Shown here piece after piece: positions 10,990-22,079 of a stretch of DNA of 64,000 nt. Positions within the stretch are counted from its first letter, which is position 1, and every line of letters begins with the position of its first letter. This stretch comes from Galeopsis tetrahit. Taxonomy: Eukaryota > Streptophyta > Magnoliopsida > Lamiales > Lamiaceae. Below the pieces are notes generated by a model. That model saw nothing but the letters and a program-made list of their open reading frames with translations, was not told where the DNA came from and ran no database searches. The translations under genes and the position numbers were made by a program. The stretch lies in assembly GCA_963675135.1 (NCBI GenBank), contig OY776129.1, positions 58,482,845 through 58,546,844 on the forward strand, read 5' to 3'.

Positions 10990-11546
10990 ATTGATTTCAC
11001 CTCTTTTCAGAGCATCTCCAATGGGGGGTGAGAAATCTAGGTGGATCTCTACCCCTCACTTAAAATGGAGGTAGTAGTGGTTGTAGAGTAGATGATGTGG
11101 TAGGAAAAAGAGGGATGGGTGAGAAGTTTTTTTTTTGAACGGTAAAGAGGAATATATTTCATCACAAGTACTCGGGGTACTCAACCCATAGATATACAAG
11201 TATACACTATTTTACATTATGAGAACACAATTTTGTCGTCTGTGCCTCTAACATTTAATCGATAATACGGAGGAACGGATCATGAAACCATGCTGATACT
11301 GATGAATTTGGGATCAGTAATTTTTTCCCCCTAACCATGTCCATAAAGGATAAAAAGGAGAGTGGGGAAATGAAATGCGTGTAATTCAAACAGTGAGTAA
11401 AAGGATAAATGTGGGCGAGTGGACCCTATTCGCATGAGGCGGCGACTGGTGATACTTTCAAAAGCTGGGCATTGCCAGGCTTTATTTATTTAAAATCAGT
11501 TTTTTTTTTAAATATAGCCGACTGCAATGCTAAGCTTAATATTTAG
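10990..11546. other. Intergenic with a 5'-truncated LINE tail
   Basis: Starts AGAGCATCTCCAATGGGG, a sequence often found at the end of plant MITEs, but I could not find a matching inverted end. The LINE tail is listed separately. The rest shows no gene. Confidence 0.4.
11130..11335 (-). mobile_element. 5'-truncated 3' end of an L1-type LINE
   Basis: A T-run followed by TTTTTTTTTGAACGGTAAAG and ACTCGGGGTACTCAACCCAT matches the 3' end of the full LINE at 53386-59387 (which has GAACGGTAAAGG and ATTCGGGATACTCAACCCAT). Only about 200 bp survive, as expected for incomplete reverse transcription. I could not define a clear target duplication. Confidence 0.7.
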
Positions 11547-11795
11547 GTAAAGTCTATGCACTCGAGTGCATGTTGTGCACCCTAGTCTAAAGAAAAGTGT
11601 ATGTTATTAAACTGAAAAGTACAACATAATATTACTAAAAAGTGTAAGTCACTATGACTAAAAATATTATTATACAGTTTAATAATTGAAAAGTGCAACA
11701 CCATTTACCAAAAAAAAAATGTAAGTCAGTAAAACTGAAAAGTGCAACATGGACTAGGGTGCACAACATGCACTCGAGTCCATAGAGACCAACCC
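11547..11795. mobile_element. MITE with long inverted ends containing ACTCGAGTGCATG
   Basis: Left arm (about 11550-11588: GTCTATGCACTCGAGTGCAT, then GTTGTGCACCCTAGTC) and right arm (about 11753-11788: GACTAGGGTGCACAACATGC, then ACTCGAGTCCATAG) are inverted copies of each other over about 35 bp. The body has AAAGTGTAAGTCA and GAAAAGTGCAACA motifs, the reverse complement of the motifs in the tandem array at 12580-13490, so element and array are related. The superfamily is not clear. Confidence 0.65.
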
Positions 11796-11961
11796 TAATA
11801 TTTATATTTTTTAAATCACAGTAATTAATATTCATTTGAAAAAATTAAATTATAAATAAAAATAGTTAATAATTCCCTCTTATTCAAAATATATACTCCT
11901 TATCATATTAAAAAAATTAATGAATTCTTATTATATCTCTGTTAATTACTCTAAAATTCTA

Positions 11962-12226
11962 CTCCCTCCGTCCCGCTATAAACTACCCATTTCTTTTGGG
12001 TGTTTTGATTAAGAAATATAATAAAATAATAGATAAAGTATAAGTGATGTGATGGTGAGAGAGAAAATAATAGATGGGTATTAGATGAAGTATGATAAAA
12101 TAATAGATAAAGTAAGAGTGATGTGATTGAGATAGAGAAAATAATATACAAAAAATGGAATGAGAAACTTATAGTGGGACATCCATAAAAGAAAAAGTGG
12201 TAAACTTATAGTGGGACGGAGGGGAG
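11962..12226. mobile_element. Stowaway-type (Tc1/mariner) MITE
   Basis: Termini CTCCCTCCGTCCC and its inverted GGGACGGAGGGGAG, flanked on both sides by TA. Short frames across it are not genes. Confidence 0.85.
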
Positions 12227-12579
12227 TACATTATATATTAAAAATTATTACTATCTAAATTATTATTAATAAATTATAGGGAAATTTAAAAAATTGTGTA
12301 ATTAATTTATATTGAAAAAAGTTAAAACGTTAGTATAATTTACAAAAAAAACGTCATACATATATAAGGGAGTAATAAATATAAAGGAAATAAAATAAAT
12401 AATTTAAGAGTTGCACTCGAGTCCAAAAATAGTGAATATGTATCAATAATGATAAAACAACTATAGAAATTAGGTTATAGTTTAGTGGTAATCACGGTAC
12501 TTGTTTTAATAAAATGGTATGAATTCAAGTCCCACTTTCAACATTTTTTGAACTTATTAACATTTTTTGAATTTATTTT

Positions 12580-13490
12580 AATTTTGGTATTGCACTTTTC
12601 ACTTATGTGACTTACCATTTTCACTAACTTACACTTTTTAATAATCCATGTTGCACTTTTTTATTGTAGTGTCCTACACTTTACAATACTCCCTCCTTTT
12701 TTTAATAAGTGTCACTTTGACTTTTTAACTAATTTTAAAATAAGTGTCATTCTGAGTTTTTTTCTTTAATTTTAACTATTTTGCCCTTATTCATTTACCA
12801 TATATATGGTTCATAAATAAATTCCATAAACATTGTTTATACCAAAATTAATTTGGTTTATGAATAATAGCTACATTCTTGACCACATTCTTTATCAAAC
12901 AAAACTTCTATATCAAAATTAGCTATAATTAATTAAGGGTAATATGGACCACACTTTATAATCTTAATTTGTTGAAAAATGTCAAAGTGACACTTATTAA
13001 AAGATGGAGGGAGTAATATTTTTATATACAATGTCTTACACTTTTTAGTAATATTGTGTTACATTTTTCAGTTATGTGACTTACACTTTTTGGTAAATTG
13101 TGTTGCACCTTTCTATTGTAGTGTCATACACTTCACAATAATATTTTTATTTATAGTGACTTACACTTTTTAGTAAAATATTGTTTTGTACTTTTCAATT
13201 ATATTGACTTACACTTTTTAGTTATATTGCGTTGCATTTTTCAGTTATACTCACTTACACTTTTTAATAAAACTTGTGTTGCACTTTCCAGTTATATACA
13301 ATTACACTTTTTAGTTATAGTGACTTACACGTTTTAGTAATATCGTGTTGCACTTTTCAGATTTTTAAATGACTTACGCTTTTTAGTTATATTGACTTAC
13401 ACATTTCATTAATATTGTATTGCACTTTTCAATTATAATGACTTGCACGTTTAAATTATATTGTGTTTTATTTTTTATTTATAACACATT
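12580..13490. repeat. Tandem array of about 45-bp units, interrupted by a MITE
   Basis: Imperfect units alternate TGACTTACACTTTTTAGT, AATATTGTGTTGCACTTTT and CAGTTATA. About two units lie before 12689 and about ten after 13013. The array is split by the Stowaway element at 12689-13013. The unit is shared, in reverse, with the MITE body at 11590-11750. Confidence 0.75.
12689..13013. mobile_element. Stowaway-type MITE inside the tandem array
   Basis: Termini CTCCCTCC and GGAGGGAG with flanking TA. Long inverted ends: left TAATAAGTGTCACTTTGAC, right GTCAAAGTGACACTTATTA. Inserted within the 45-bp array, so younger than it. Confidence 0.85.
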
Positions 13491-13528
13491 TTTATCATTT
13501 TATTATAATATATATATATATATATACA

Positions 13529-16500
13529 CTAGTGTAAGACCCGCGTACTACGCGGGGTTGAAATAAGTATATTTTATTAATTTTTAATAATTATAATAAT
13601 TTTTAACTTAATTTAATTTTATATTATAATGTGAGATTTGTAAAGATATGAAAAAGAATTTTTTTTCTTAAAAAAAGTTGGAGAAGAGAGAGAAATAAGA
13701 GAAAGTCATTTAAAAAATAAAATTATATAATTAAAGAAATTTCGCAGAATTTTATTAGAGTATTTTTTTAATTCAATTTTCTTTTTTCAAAATTATTTAA
13801 ACTATTTTATTCAGTTTATTTATATTTTATTCCAGTTAGTTACTCAAAATTTTAAATTTGCAATCGTATAAAATTTATATTTGAATATTATTAATATTAA
13901 CATTAAATTTGTTTAGATATTATTAATATAAGATTAAAATTAAATTTATTTAGATATTATTAAGATAAAATTAAATTTATTAATTTTATAGACTTGATTG
14001 ATTGTTGAAATTATAAAATATTATTGTTTGTTGGAGCTAAATATCAATAAGATATTAAAATAAATAGTGTAGATTTAATTACGAATTTTAATAAATATTA
14101 CCTCTTTCTAAATTCATTCATCTCAGGACTATTGCAATCGTATAAAATTTATATTTGAATATTATTAATATAAAATTAAAATTAAATTTATTTAGATATT
14201 ATTAAGATAAGATTAAATTTATTAATTTTATAGACGGTTGGAATTATAAAATATTATTGTTTGTTGGAGTAATTTTAGGAAAAGAATTATCACAATTAAG
14301 ATGGATTTATTGGATTAAAAAAAGTAAAAAGATTGAAATATCAAATTTTATATTTATTGTTGGAGTGTTTAAATATTATTAAGATAGATAGATAAGATTA
14401 AATTTATAGATGATTGGTTTGAATTATAAAATATTAATGTTTTTTTGGAGTAATTTTAGAGAAAAAAAAATCAAATCTTATTGTTGAAGTAATTTTAGAA
14501 ATAATATTAAAATTAAATTTATTTAAATATTATTAATATATAGATTAAATAGGAAAAAAATCAATTCTTATTGTTGGAGTAATTTTAGGAATAAAATTAA
14601 AATTAAATTTATTTAGATATTATTAAGATATATTTATTTAGATATTATTAAGATAGATTAAATTTATTTAAGTTAGATATTATACGAAGAATTAAAAAAA
14701 TTTCTAATAAGTTTTTAAAAAAAAAATCTAATAACAAATCCCAACATATTCGTGGATTTAAAAAAATTCTAATAAAAATCCCAATATATATATATGCTAT
14801 GTTCTAAAAGTATCTTATTAACAAATCAATTTTCAATATTCAAATTTTAATTTTAATTTTGTAAATTAAAATATATTATAAATTTATGAAAAAAAATCAA
14901 ATCTTATTGAAGTAAAATAAGTATATAATTGTAAAAATAAATAAATTAGATTTATAATCTTTTATACTAATAGACGAAAATATTAAATTTGTTAGATTTA
15001 TAAAAATTTGTATAAGATTAAATATGTAATTTTAGGGAAAAAAATTAAATCTTATTATTGAAGTAATTTAGGAAGATAGATAAGAGTAATTTTAGAGAAA
15101 ACAAATCAAATCTTATTAATAGACTAATTTTAAGAAATATGAAGATAGGAAGATAGATAAGAGTAATTTTAGGGGGAAAAAAAATCAAATCTTATTATTA
15201 AATATTATTAAGATAGATTAAATAGGAAAAAAATCAAATCTTATTAGTAATTTTAGAAATAAGATTAAAATTAAATTTATTTATATATTATTAAGATAGA
15301 TTAAATTTATTAAAGTTAGAATATCGTGCATATTAATTTTTTGGATTTATAAAAAAATCAAATTTTATTGTTGGAGTAATTTTAGGAATAATATTAAAAT
15401 TAAATTTATTTAGATATTATTAAGAAGTAATTTATGAAGATAGATAAGAGTAATTTTAGAGAAAACAAATCTTATTATTAGAGTAATTTTAGGAAAAATG
15501 AAGATAGGAAGATAGATAAGAGTAATTTTAGGGGGAAAAAATCAAATCTTATTAAGATAGATTAAATAGGAAAAAAATCAAATTTTATTTTTAGAGTAAT
15601 TTTAGGAATTATAATTAAATTTATTTAGATATTATTAAGATAGATTAAATTTATTTAAGTTAGATTTATAAAAATTAAAGTCAAAATATCGTGCATATTA
15701 AATTTTTGAATTTATAAAAAATCAAATCTTATTGTTGGAGTAATTTTAGGAATAATATTAAAATTAAATTTATTTAGATATTATTAAGATAGATTTATTT
15801 AAATATGGAGTATTAAGATAAATTTGGTTGAAATTAATTTATTTAGATATTATTAAGATAGATTGAATTTATTTAAGTTATATTTATAAAAATTAAAGTC
15901 AAAATATCGTGCATATTAAATTTTTGGATTTATAAAAAATCAAATCTTATTGTTGGAGTAATTTTAGGAATAATATTAAAATTAAATTTATTTAGATATT
16001 ATTAAAATAGATTTATTTAAATATTATTAAGATAGATTTGGTTGGAATTATAAAATATTATTATTTATTGGAATAATTTTAGGAATAAGATTAAAATTAA
16101 ATTTATTTAAATATTATTAAGATATATTAAATAGAAAAAAAATCAAATCTTATTGTTGGAGTAATTTTAGAAATATAAGATTAAATACGTTTAAATTGAA
16201 TTTATAAAAATAAAAAGATATAAAGATTAAATTTATGACAATTAAGATGAATTTCTAAAAATCTTCAATCTTCAAAATTTTTTCGCAATCTTCAAATCTT
16301 CAAAGTTCTTTACAATCTTCAAAATCTTCAAATGTAAGAAGAAATATACAAAAATTACAAAAATCTTCAATCTTCAAAATTTCACAACCTTCAAATCTTC
16401 AAAATTTTCAATCTTCAAAATTTCTTCAATTGATTATCAAAATACAAAATCTTCAATAAATTGATTATAATAAATGGATAACATAAAAAGTAAAATTGTG

Positions 16501-17710
16501 ATTGAGAACATAATAGACAATCATAAATTACAAAAAATCTTTGAATGTAAGAAGAAATATACATAAATTACAAAAAAATTCAATCTTCAAAATTTCTAAA
16601 AATCTTAATCTTCAAAATTTCAAAGTTCTTCAAAATCTTCAATAAATTGATTATAATCAATGGATGATATAAAAAGTAAAAATTTCTTCACTATCTTCAA
16701 ATCTTCAAAGTTCTTTAAAATCTTCAATAAATTGATTATTCAGAATCTTCAAAATCTTCAATAAATTGATTATAATCAATGGATGACATAAAAAGTAAAA
16801 AATTCTTCACTATCTTCAAAGTTCTTCAATGGATGACATAAAAAGTAAAATTGAGAATGAATGAGAAATTAGGGATACAAAATCTTCAATAAATTGATTA
16901 TAATCAATGGATGACATAAAAAGTAAAATTGAGAATGGATGACATAAAAAGTAAAATTGAGAATGAATGAGAAATTAGGGATATAAAATCTTCAATAAAT
17001 TGATTATAATCAATGGATGACATAAAAAGTAAAATTGAGAATGAATGAGAAATTAGGGATTTTGAGAAGAGATGAGGGATTTATATAGAAAAAAGATTAA
17101 TAATGTACGGTCAAGATTAAGTTTTAAAATGATGATTATTCACAATCTTCAAAATCTTCAATAAATTGATTATAATCAATGGATGACATAAAAAGTAAAA
17201 ATTTCTTCACTATCTTCAAAGTTCTTCAATGGATGACATAAAAAGTAAAATTGAGAATGAATGAGAAATTAAGGATACAAAATCTTCAATAAATTGATTA
17301 TAATCAATGGATGACATAAAAAGTAAAATTGAGAATGAATGAGAAATTAGGGATATAAAATCTTCAATAAATTGATTATAATCAATGGATGACATAAAAA
17401 GTAAAATTGAGAATGAATGAGAAATTAGGGATATAAAATCTTCAATAAATTGATTATAATCAATGGATGACATAAAAAGTAAAATTGAGAATGAATGAGA
17501 AATTAGGGATTTTGAGAAGAGATGAGGGATTTATATAGAAAAAAGATTAAGAATGTAGGGTCAAAATGAATGGATGAGATTAAAAGAAAAGTATAGAATG
17601 AATGAGAATTAAGAGATTTTGAAATAGAGTGATTTGAGAAGAGAGAGATTGAAATAAACCAATGAATTAGTGCCACTGTAAAAAATGTTTGCAAATATAT
17701 ATAATAAAGA
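13529..17710 (-). mobile_element. Helitron (non-autonomous, 4.2 kb)
   Basis: Read on the minus strand, the 3' end (plus positions 13529-13556) is a GC-rich hairpin, CCCCGCGTAGTACGCGGG, about eight bases before the terminal CTAG, with T next to it. That is the diagnostic Helitron 3' structure. The opposite end begins TCTTTATTATATATATTTGC at 17710 with A outside it, as expected for A|T insertion without target duplication. The interior has no Rep/helicase frame. It is made of diverged AT-rich reiterations (TTAGATATTATTAAGATAGA, GTAATTTTAGGAATAA) and a clear minisatellite near its 5' end. The 3' end is well supported; the exact 5' base is inferred. Confidence 0.7.
16260..17500. repeat. Minisatellite with a 78-bp unit near the Helitron 5' end
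   Basis: Units contain ATGGATGACATAAAAAGT, AAAATTGAGAATGAATGAG and AATCTTCAATAAATTGATT in fixed order. The 78-bp unit length is a multiple of three, which opens a false minus-strand frame at 17216-17473 with a repeated 26-residue peptide. At 16260-16740 a looser CTTCAAAATCTTC array precedes it. Confidence 0.8.
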
Positions 17711-17962
17711 TATAATAGAAAGTCAATATTTATTAAAATATGTTAGTAGTTTAAATGGTGAGTAATTTTTTTTTTTTTTAATGTTGAGGTATATAGTTCA
17801 AGCTTTTTTTCTAACATTTTTTAATAATAAAAAAAAGGGTAAAAAGGGAGAAAATTTAAAAGCGAAAAAAAATGAAAAAATTAAACGAAAAAAAAAAAAA
17901 AAACAAAAGAAGCGAAAAAAATGAAAAAAAATGGAAAAAAGCAAAATAAATAAATAAATAGA

Positions 17963-17986
17963 ACTCGAGTGTACGTACACTCGAGT
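17963..17986. repeat. Perfect 24-bp palindrome
   Basis: ACTCGAGTGTAC is followed directly by its exact reverse complement. The ACTCGAGT core is the same as in the inverted ends of the MITE at 11547-11795 and in a single site at about 12415 (GCACTCGAGTCC), so it is probably the remnant of the two facing ends of that element family. Confidence 0.75.
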
Positions 17987-18059
17987 CTATTCTAGACTAA
18001 TCCATAATTTAATAGTTAAACTCATAATAGTAGAAGTTTTTTGAGATATAAGTAAAAAG

Positions 18060-18540
18060 CTTTTGAGGGGCTCGTGGCAAACTTAAAATTCAAAATTACC
18101 CACAAACTAATAAAACCCCAATTTCTTAAATCTCAAATCCATAAACCCTAATTTTTTTTCTCAGCCACCCACCCTCACACTCCATTCTTCCTCCCCCACC
18201 GCCGCTCAGCCGCCCGCCGTCGCTCCTCGTCACCGCCCAGCCTAACGCTGCCTCTCTTTCTCTCCCGCCGCTGCCCACTTCTCCGCCGCCCTTCTTCCTC
18301 CCGTCCAAGCCTGAGCAGCCCCTCCCCCCTCTCCCCTTGCAGCCCCCAGCCCCATCGCCCCACTTCCCTTTCCCCTCCCGTCGCCGCCGTAGGTAAGCTT
18401 TTTTTTTTTTTTTTTAAATTTTGGATCTGAATCTTGAATAGTAGTTCTGGTGTTCATTTTGTTTTGATTTTGGATGTGAATCTTGCATTTTTTTTTGTTG
18501 GATTGACTGACATGGAAATGCCATAACAAAAGAAGGATCC
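18060..18540 (+). promoter_or_regulatory. GC-rich first-exon/promoter block, copy 2 of 3
   Basis: Near-identical to 4690-5110, including CCGCCGCTCAGCCGCCCG and the donor CGCCGTAG|GTAAGC. It is in the same relation to ENSA copy 2 as copy 1 is to ENSA copy 1: directly downstream of the gene's 3' end and on the opposite strand, so any transcript would be antisense to ENSA. Confidence 0.5.
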
Positions 18541-18625
18541 TTGGTTAATTCGTAACATACAAATTTTATTTATATTACAACATGACATGAGATGTAAGAA
18601 AGTCTGGATAGAGCTAGAAGGGAAA

Positions 18626-19788
18626 TCAAGTTTGACGATTCTTAATTTCTGGAGAATGCTCGCTGCTGCGGTCCTGATCTACACCCTTAGAGTTGCAACC
18701 ATCTGATGAGTGATATATAGGAGTGTCATCAATATATATATTGTAATTCAAAGCAACAAATCCAGTTCGTGAGGGAGGAAATGAATGTCGTTACCTTTTC
18801 CTTCACCTACAAGTGCATAAACTGATGGAGAACGTACATGACGTGGTGATGGCTGTCATCAAATTCACGAATAAGCTTGTATATGATTTGATCAACGATT
18901 GTAGAAGTAAATATTTACTTTCTAATTTTAGTGTGAGTTTACTAATCGAAGATACGACAAGAGCTCGAGATACCTCTAATTTATGGCGAAGAGCCTCTTC
19001 AAGTGGTCCTTTGCTCTTCTGTCCCCCTACCTGAGGGATATAAACAGCAAAGTTGTGAGACTTTGATTCAACATATGCTGATACATAAAAGAGAATTATA
19101 TACCTTTCCCAATGCCCAATCAGCAGAATCAAAGAAAGTACGTTTGTGGTCCTGTCAACAAGTTCAAATTTTTGAAGTTGCAGCACAAATCAAGATGCAA
19201 ATAAATACCAGTATTCAACCATATGTTCTTAGAGATATCTCCACAAGTGAAACTCACACTCCAAATGTTACAAAATATATTATATTCTTCTGGTATTTAT
19301 CTCTTTGAATATTTTAGAAATATTTGATGTCTTTATATAGATTATATATTGCATTGATGCTATCAATGAGAATTGATTCACCACAAATCTTTAATCTCTA
19401 GACTATATAAAGCATAAAATTGCATTTGAGGTATTAAAAAATAAATCCGGAACTTGTAGACGATAGTGGATTACCTTGTAGATGAGAGGAAGCTTCTTAG
19501 GTAATAATCCACCGTACTTTTTCTTGATAATTTCATCCTGTGACTTGAAACTTAAAATTATTAACAAAAGTAAATAATAGGTACTTTTTCTTGATAATTT
19601 CATCCTGTGACTTGAAACTTAAAATTATTAACAAAAGTAAATAATAGATGTTTACAAAATTTCAATAAAGCTCCATTAGTATATATAAACCGTTTCTGAT
19701 TTTGGTAACAAATATCAACCTCTTTTGAAATTTCGTGAGCAGAAGTCTCATCTTCTTCAAGTTTAGAAAACTTCACTTCATCAGTCAT
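18626..19788 (-). CDS. ENSA: Endosulfine / cAMP-regulated phosphoprotein-19 family protein, intact, copy 2
   Basis: Six exons on the minus strand join in frame into a 123-aa protein: 19720-19788, 19475-19537, 19104-19151, 18974-19030, 18795-18852 and 18626-18702. All introns have GT-AG ends. The start ATG gives MTDEVKFSKLEEDE. Then come the family core KKKYGGLLPKKLPLI, DHKRTFFDSADWALGK and QKSKGPLEEALRHKLE, and an acidic tail ending KNRQT. In animals and yeast the FDSGDY serine, phosphorylated by Greatwall/Rim15, turns these small proteins into inhibitors of PP2A-B55; plants have FDSADW at that place. That role is family knowledge, not shown here. Length is normal for plant members. Unusual residues are LIYK (usually LISK), RHKLE (usually RPKLE) and RSPSVYAL. 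It sits in a block duplicated from, or with, 4.7-8.5 kb, where copy 1 is broken. No promoter element is recognisable. Family call is strong; whether it is expressed is unknown. Confidence 0.82.
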
Positions 19789-19829
19789 TTTGTGTGATCC
19801 TGAACAAATATAAGACATAATGACTTCTT

Positions 19830-20560
19830 TATCACAAAATAAGTTTGTAACTATAGTAAAATAGTAAAAAATGGTTCTGATCCACAGAAAGATAATATTT
19901 AAGGAGAAACCTTTTAAGCGGTGAGAAACTTTCTAAGGGCGGTGGAAGGCTAGGTGGAAATCTCTAAGGGCGGTCGGTGAGAAACTTTCTAAGGGCGGTG
20001 GAAGGCTAAGCAAGGGCGGTGGCTAAGCAAGGGCGGTGGAAGGCTAGTTGGAAATCTCTCAAGGCGGTGGAAGGCTAGGTGGAAATCTCTCTCAGGGCGG
20101 TGGTGGAAGCTCGGTGAGTGAAAATCTCAAAAGGGTCTTTAAGGGCTACGGTGAGAAAGTTGGAAATCTCTAAGGGAATGGCTAAGGGAAGGGCGGTGGA
20201 AGGCTAGGTGGAAATCTATAAGGGCGGTGAGTGGAAATCTCAAAAGGGTCTTTAAAGAGAAACCTTTGAAAAGGGTTTTTAAAGAGAAACCTTCTAAGGG
20301 CCCAAACATCTCAAACTATTGTTATATTGTTCAAATAAGGGCTTAAGGGCTCAAAAGGGTCTTCAAAAGGGTCTTTAAAGAGAAACCTTCTAAGGGTCCA
20401 AGGATCTCAAACTATTGTTAAAATAAGGGCTTAAGGGCTCAGAAGGGTCTTTTTAACTATTGTTATTGTTAGGAGGTGAGAAAAGGGCTTTAGGTGAGGA
20501 TATGTCTGATTCTGTAAAAAAAATCATAAATCATTTAGCGATGTTTTAAGAAACAGGGGC
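19830..20560. repeat. Degenerate tandem repeats with AAGGGCGGTGGAAGGCTAGG
   Basis: Many imperfect reiterations of GGCGGTGGAAGGCTAGGTGG, AAATCTCTAAGGGCGG and AAAGAGAAACCTTCTAAGGG, directly upstream of ENSA copy 2. They match 22080-22520 and 23480-24060 and, less well, 6980-7440. Frames are closed throughout. Confidence 0.65.
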
Positions 20561-21046
20561 GAAAACCTATAAGTGTGAGAACTTATCTTTCGATTCGATA
20601 AAACGTTTATGTAAATAAAAAAATCAAATTATTTAGCTGTGTTTTAAGACAATAACCTACTATTCTTGAGGAAAGGACTTCTATAAGTGTGAGAACTTAT
20701 CTTAAGATTCTGTTATTCTTGAGACAAAGGGCTTCTATAAGTGTGAGAACTTATCTTAAAATTCTGTAAAAATGTTTATGTAAGCTAAAAAAATCATTGA
20801 GAAGTCATTCAAATTATTCAATCATTAATCATGATCTAATCAATACATAAAGAGACACGTACTGGATAAGTGTGACAAACCTTATGAGCAGTAGGCGGTG
20901 AGAAACAGGTTTTAGGATAAGTCTGCTTCTGTAAAATATTTATATAAGTAAAAAAAACCATTTAGCTATATTTTAAGACAATACTTACTTACTAGTACTT
21001 TACTGTTCTTAAGGCAAGGGACAGTTTTGAGGATGTTTATGTAAAC
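20560..21046. repeat. Duplicated AT-rich spacer (second copy about 24030-24580)
   Basis: Blocks such as AAGTGTGAGAACTTATCTT, ATTTAGCTGTGTTTTAAGAC and GAGACACGTACTGGATAAGT occur in the same order in both places. Parts also occur at 6470-6720. No gene seen. Confidence 0.65.
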
Positions 21047-21136
21047 AAGATATGCCTAAGGTATTCATGAAATTTGTGCAAAACCAACCATTTGCTAAAA
21101 AAAAAATCTGGTGGTAGTGGCATTGGCCTAGCTATT
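21047..21136 (+). pseudogene. ETR1: ETR1 fragment (kinase ATP-binding region), copy A
   Basis: About 90 bases match the exon at 63022-63113 of the ETR1 pseudogene: ATGCCTAAGGTATTCATGAA, then CATTGGCCTAGCTATT. The encoded stretch corresponds to the G2-box region (GGSGIGLAI). In this copy the A-run after CCATTTGCT differs in length. The sequence then leaves ETR1 at GCTATTCATCTAAAAG. Confidence 0.8.
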
Positions 21137-21218
21137 CATCTAAAAGTTCGAACTTGTAGTGAGGTTGAGAATTAATTCTTGTATATTAATTCCTCCTAAC
21201 ACTCCCCTCACTCGTGGT

Positions 21219-21768
21219 CCAGGGTTGTAAACGAATCGAATCGAAGCGAATACTGCAGTATTCGATTCGATTCGTGAAAATATTCGAATATTCGTATTCG
21301 TATTCGTTTAATTTTCGAATAATAAATTTGATTCGGTATTCGATTCGATTGATTATTCGATACTATTCGATTCGATTCGAGTATTCGATTCGAATTTTTA
21401 AAACATATTTTTAAAATTCTTTTTCAAGTATTCTATTTGAAATTGATTCGTATTCGATACTATTCGATTCGACTTGAAACTATTCGATTCGAAAATTTAT
21501 GGAGAAATTTTTTAAAATAATAATTTAAATAATATTATAGGACATGAGACAAATATACATTTAAAAATATATTTATGTATATATATTATAAATATAATCG
21601 AATACTTACGAATATCGAATCGAATATCATAATTTTGTATTTGCATTCGTTTATTAATCGAATCAAAAAAAATATTTGTATTCGAATCATAAAATTTCGA
21701 ATACGAATATCAAAATTCGAATACGAATACCGAATCGAGCAAAATTATTCGATTCATTTACAACCCTA
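21219..21768. mobile_element. hAT-type MITE built from CGAATCGAAT motifs
   Basis: Ends CCAGGGTTGTAAACGAATCG and, reversed, TAGGGTTGTAAATGAATCG. Flanks CTCGTGGT (21211-21218) and CTCGTGGA (21769-21776) fit an 8-bp target duplication. The duplicate locus at about 24745 reads CTCACTTGTGGACCGAGTGC without any insertion, which gives a natural empty site. Body: dense ATTCGATTCGA in both orientations around an AT-rich centre. Confidence 0.85.
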
Positions 21769-21894
21769 CTCGTGGACCGAGTGCTTTCAACAGGAATCGA
21801 ACCCAGGTAAATAATTTCGTCTCATCTAAAAGTACGAACTTGTAGTGAGGTTGAAAATTAATTCTTGTATATTAATTTCTCCTAACAGAATTGC

Positions 21895-22075
21895 GAATAT
21901 AAGACATAATGACTTCTTTATCACAAAATAAATTTGTAACTATCACATAGTAAAAATATAAGACATAATGACTTCTTTATCACAAAATAAATTTGTAACT
22001 ATCACATAGTAAAAATATAAGACATAATGACTTCTTTATCACAAAATAAATTTGTAACTATCACATAGTAAAATA
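21895..22075. repeat. Three tandem 59-bp units
   Basis: Unit contains TAAGACATAATGACTTCTTT and TTGTAACTATCACATAGTAA; starts are spaced exactly 59 bp apart (21901, 21960, 22019 for AAGACATAAT). One and a part further units are at 23372-23480. Single copies lie next to ENSA exon 1 in both ENSA loci (about 6940-6985 and 19810-19860), which is where the unit originates. Confidence 0.85.
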
Positions 22076-22079
22076 GTAT

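Noticed and set aside
11020..11540. Complete MITE starting AGAGCATCTCCAATGG
   Set aside because: No matching inverted end was found up to 11546; GCCGACTGCAATGC near 11517 is too different.
13501..13526. (TA)n run beside the Helitron end as a separate feature of interest
   Set aside because: A simple microsatellite and a common Helitron insertion setting; nothing more can be said.
17216..17473. Minus-strand ORF with a 26-residue peptide repeated three times
   Set aside because: Produced by the 78-bp minisatellite unit, whose length is a multiple of three; no start context or family.
18803..19186. 127-codon minus-strand ORF (MLQLQKFELVDRTTN...)
   Set aside because: Reads through introns of ENSA copy 2; only the GGQKSKGPLEEALRHKLE part is real exon, and the spliced model explains the region better.
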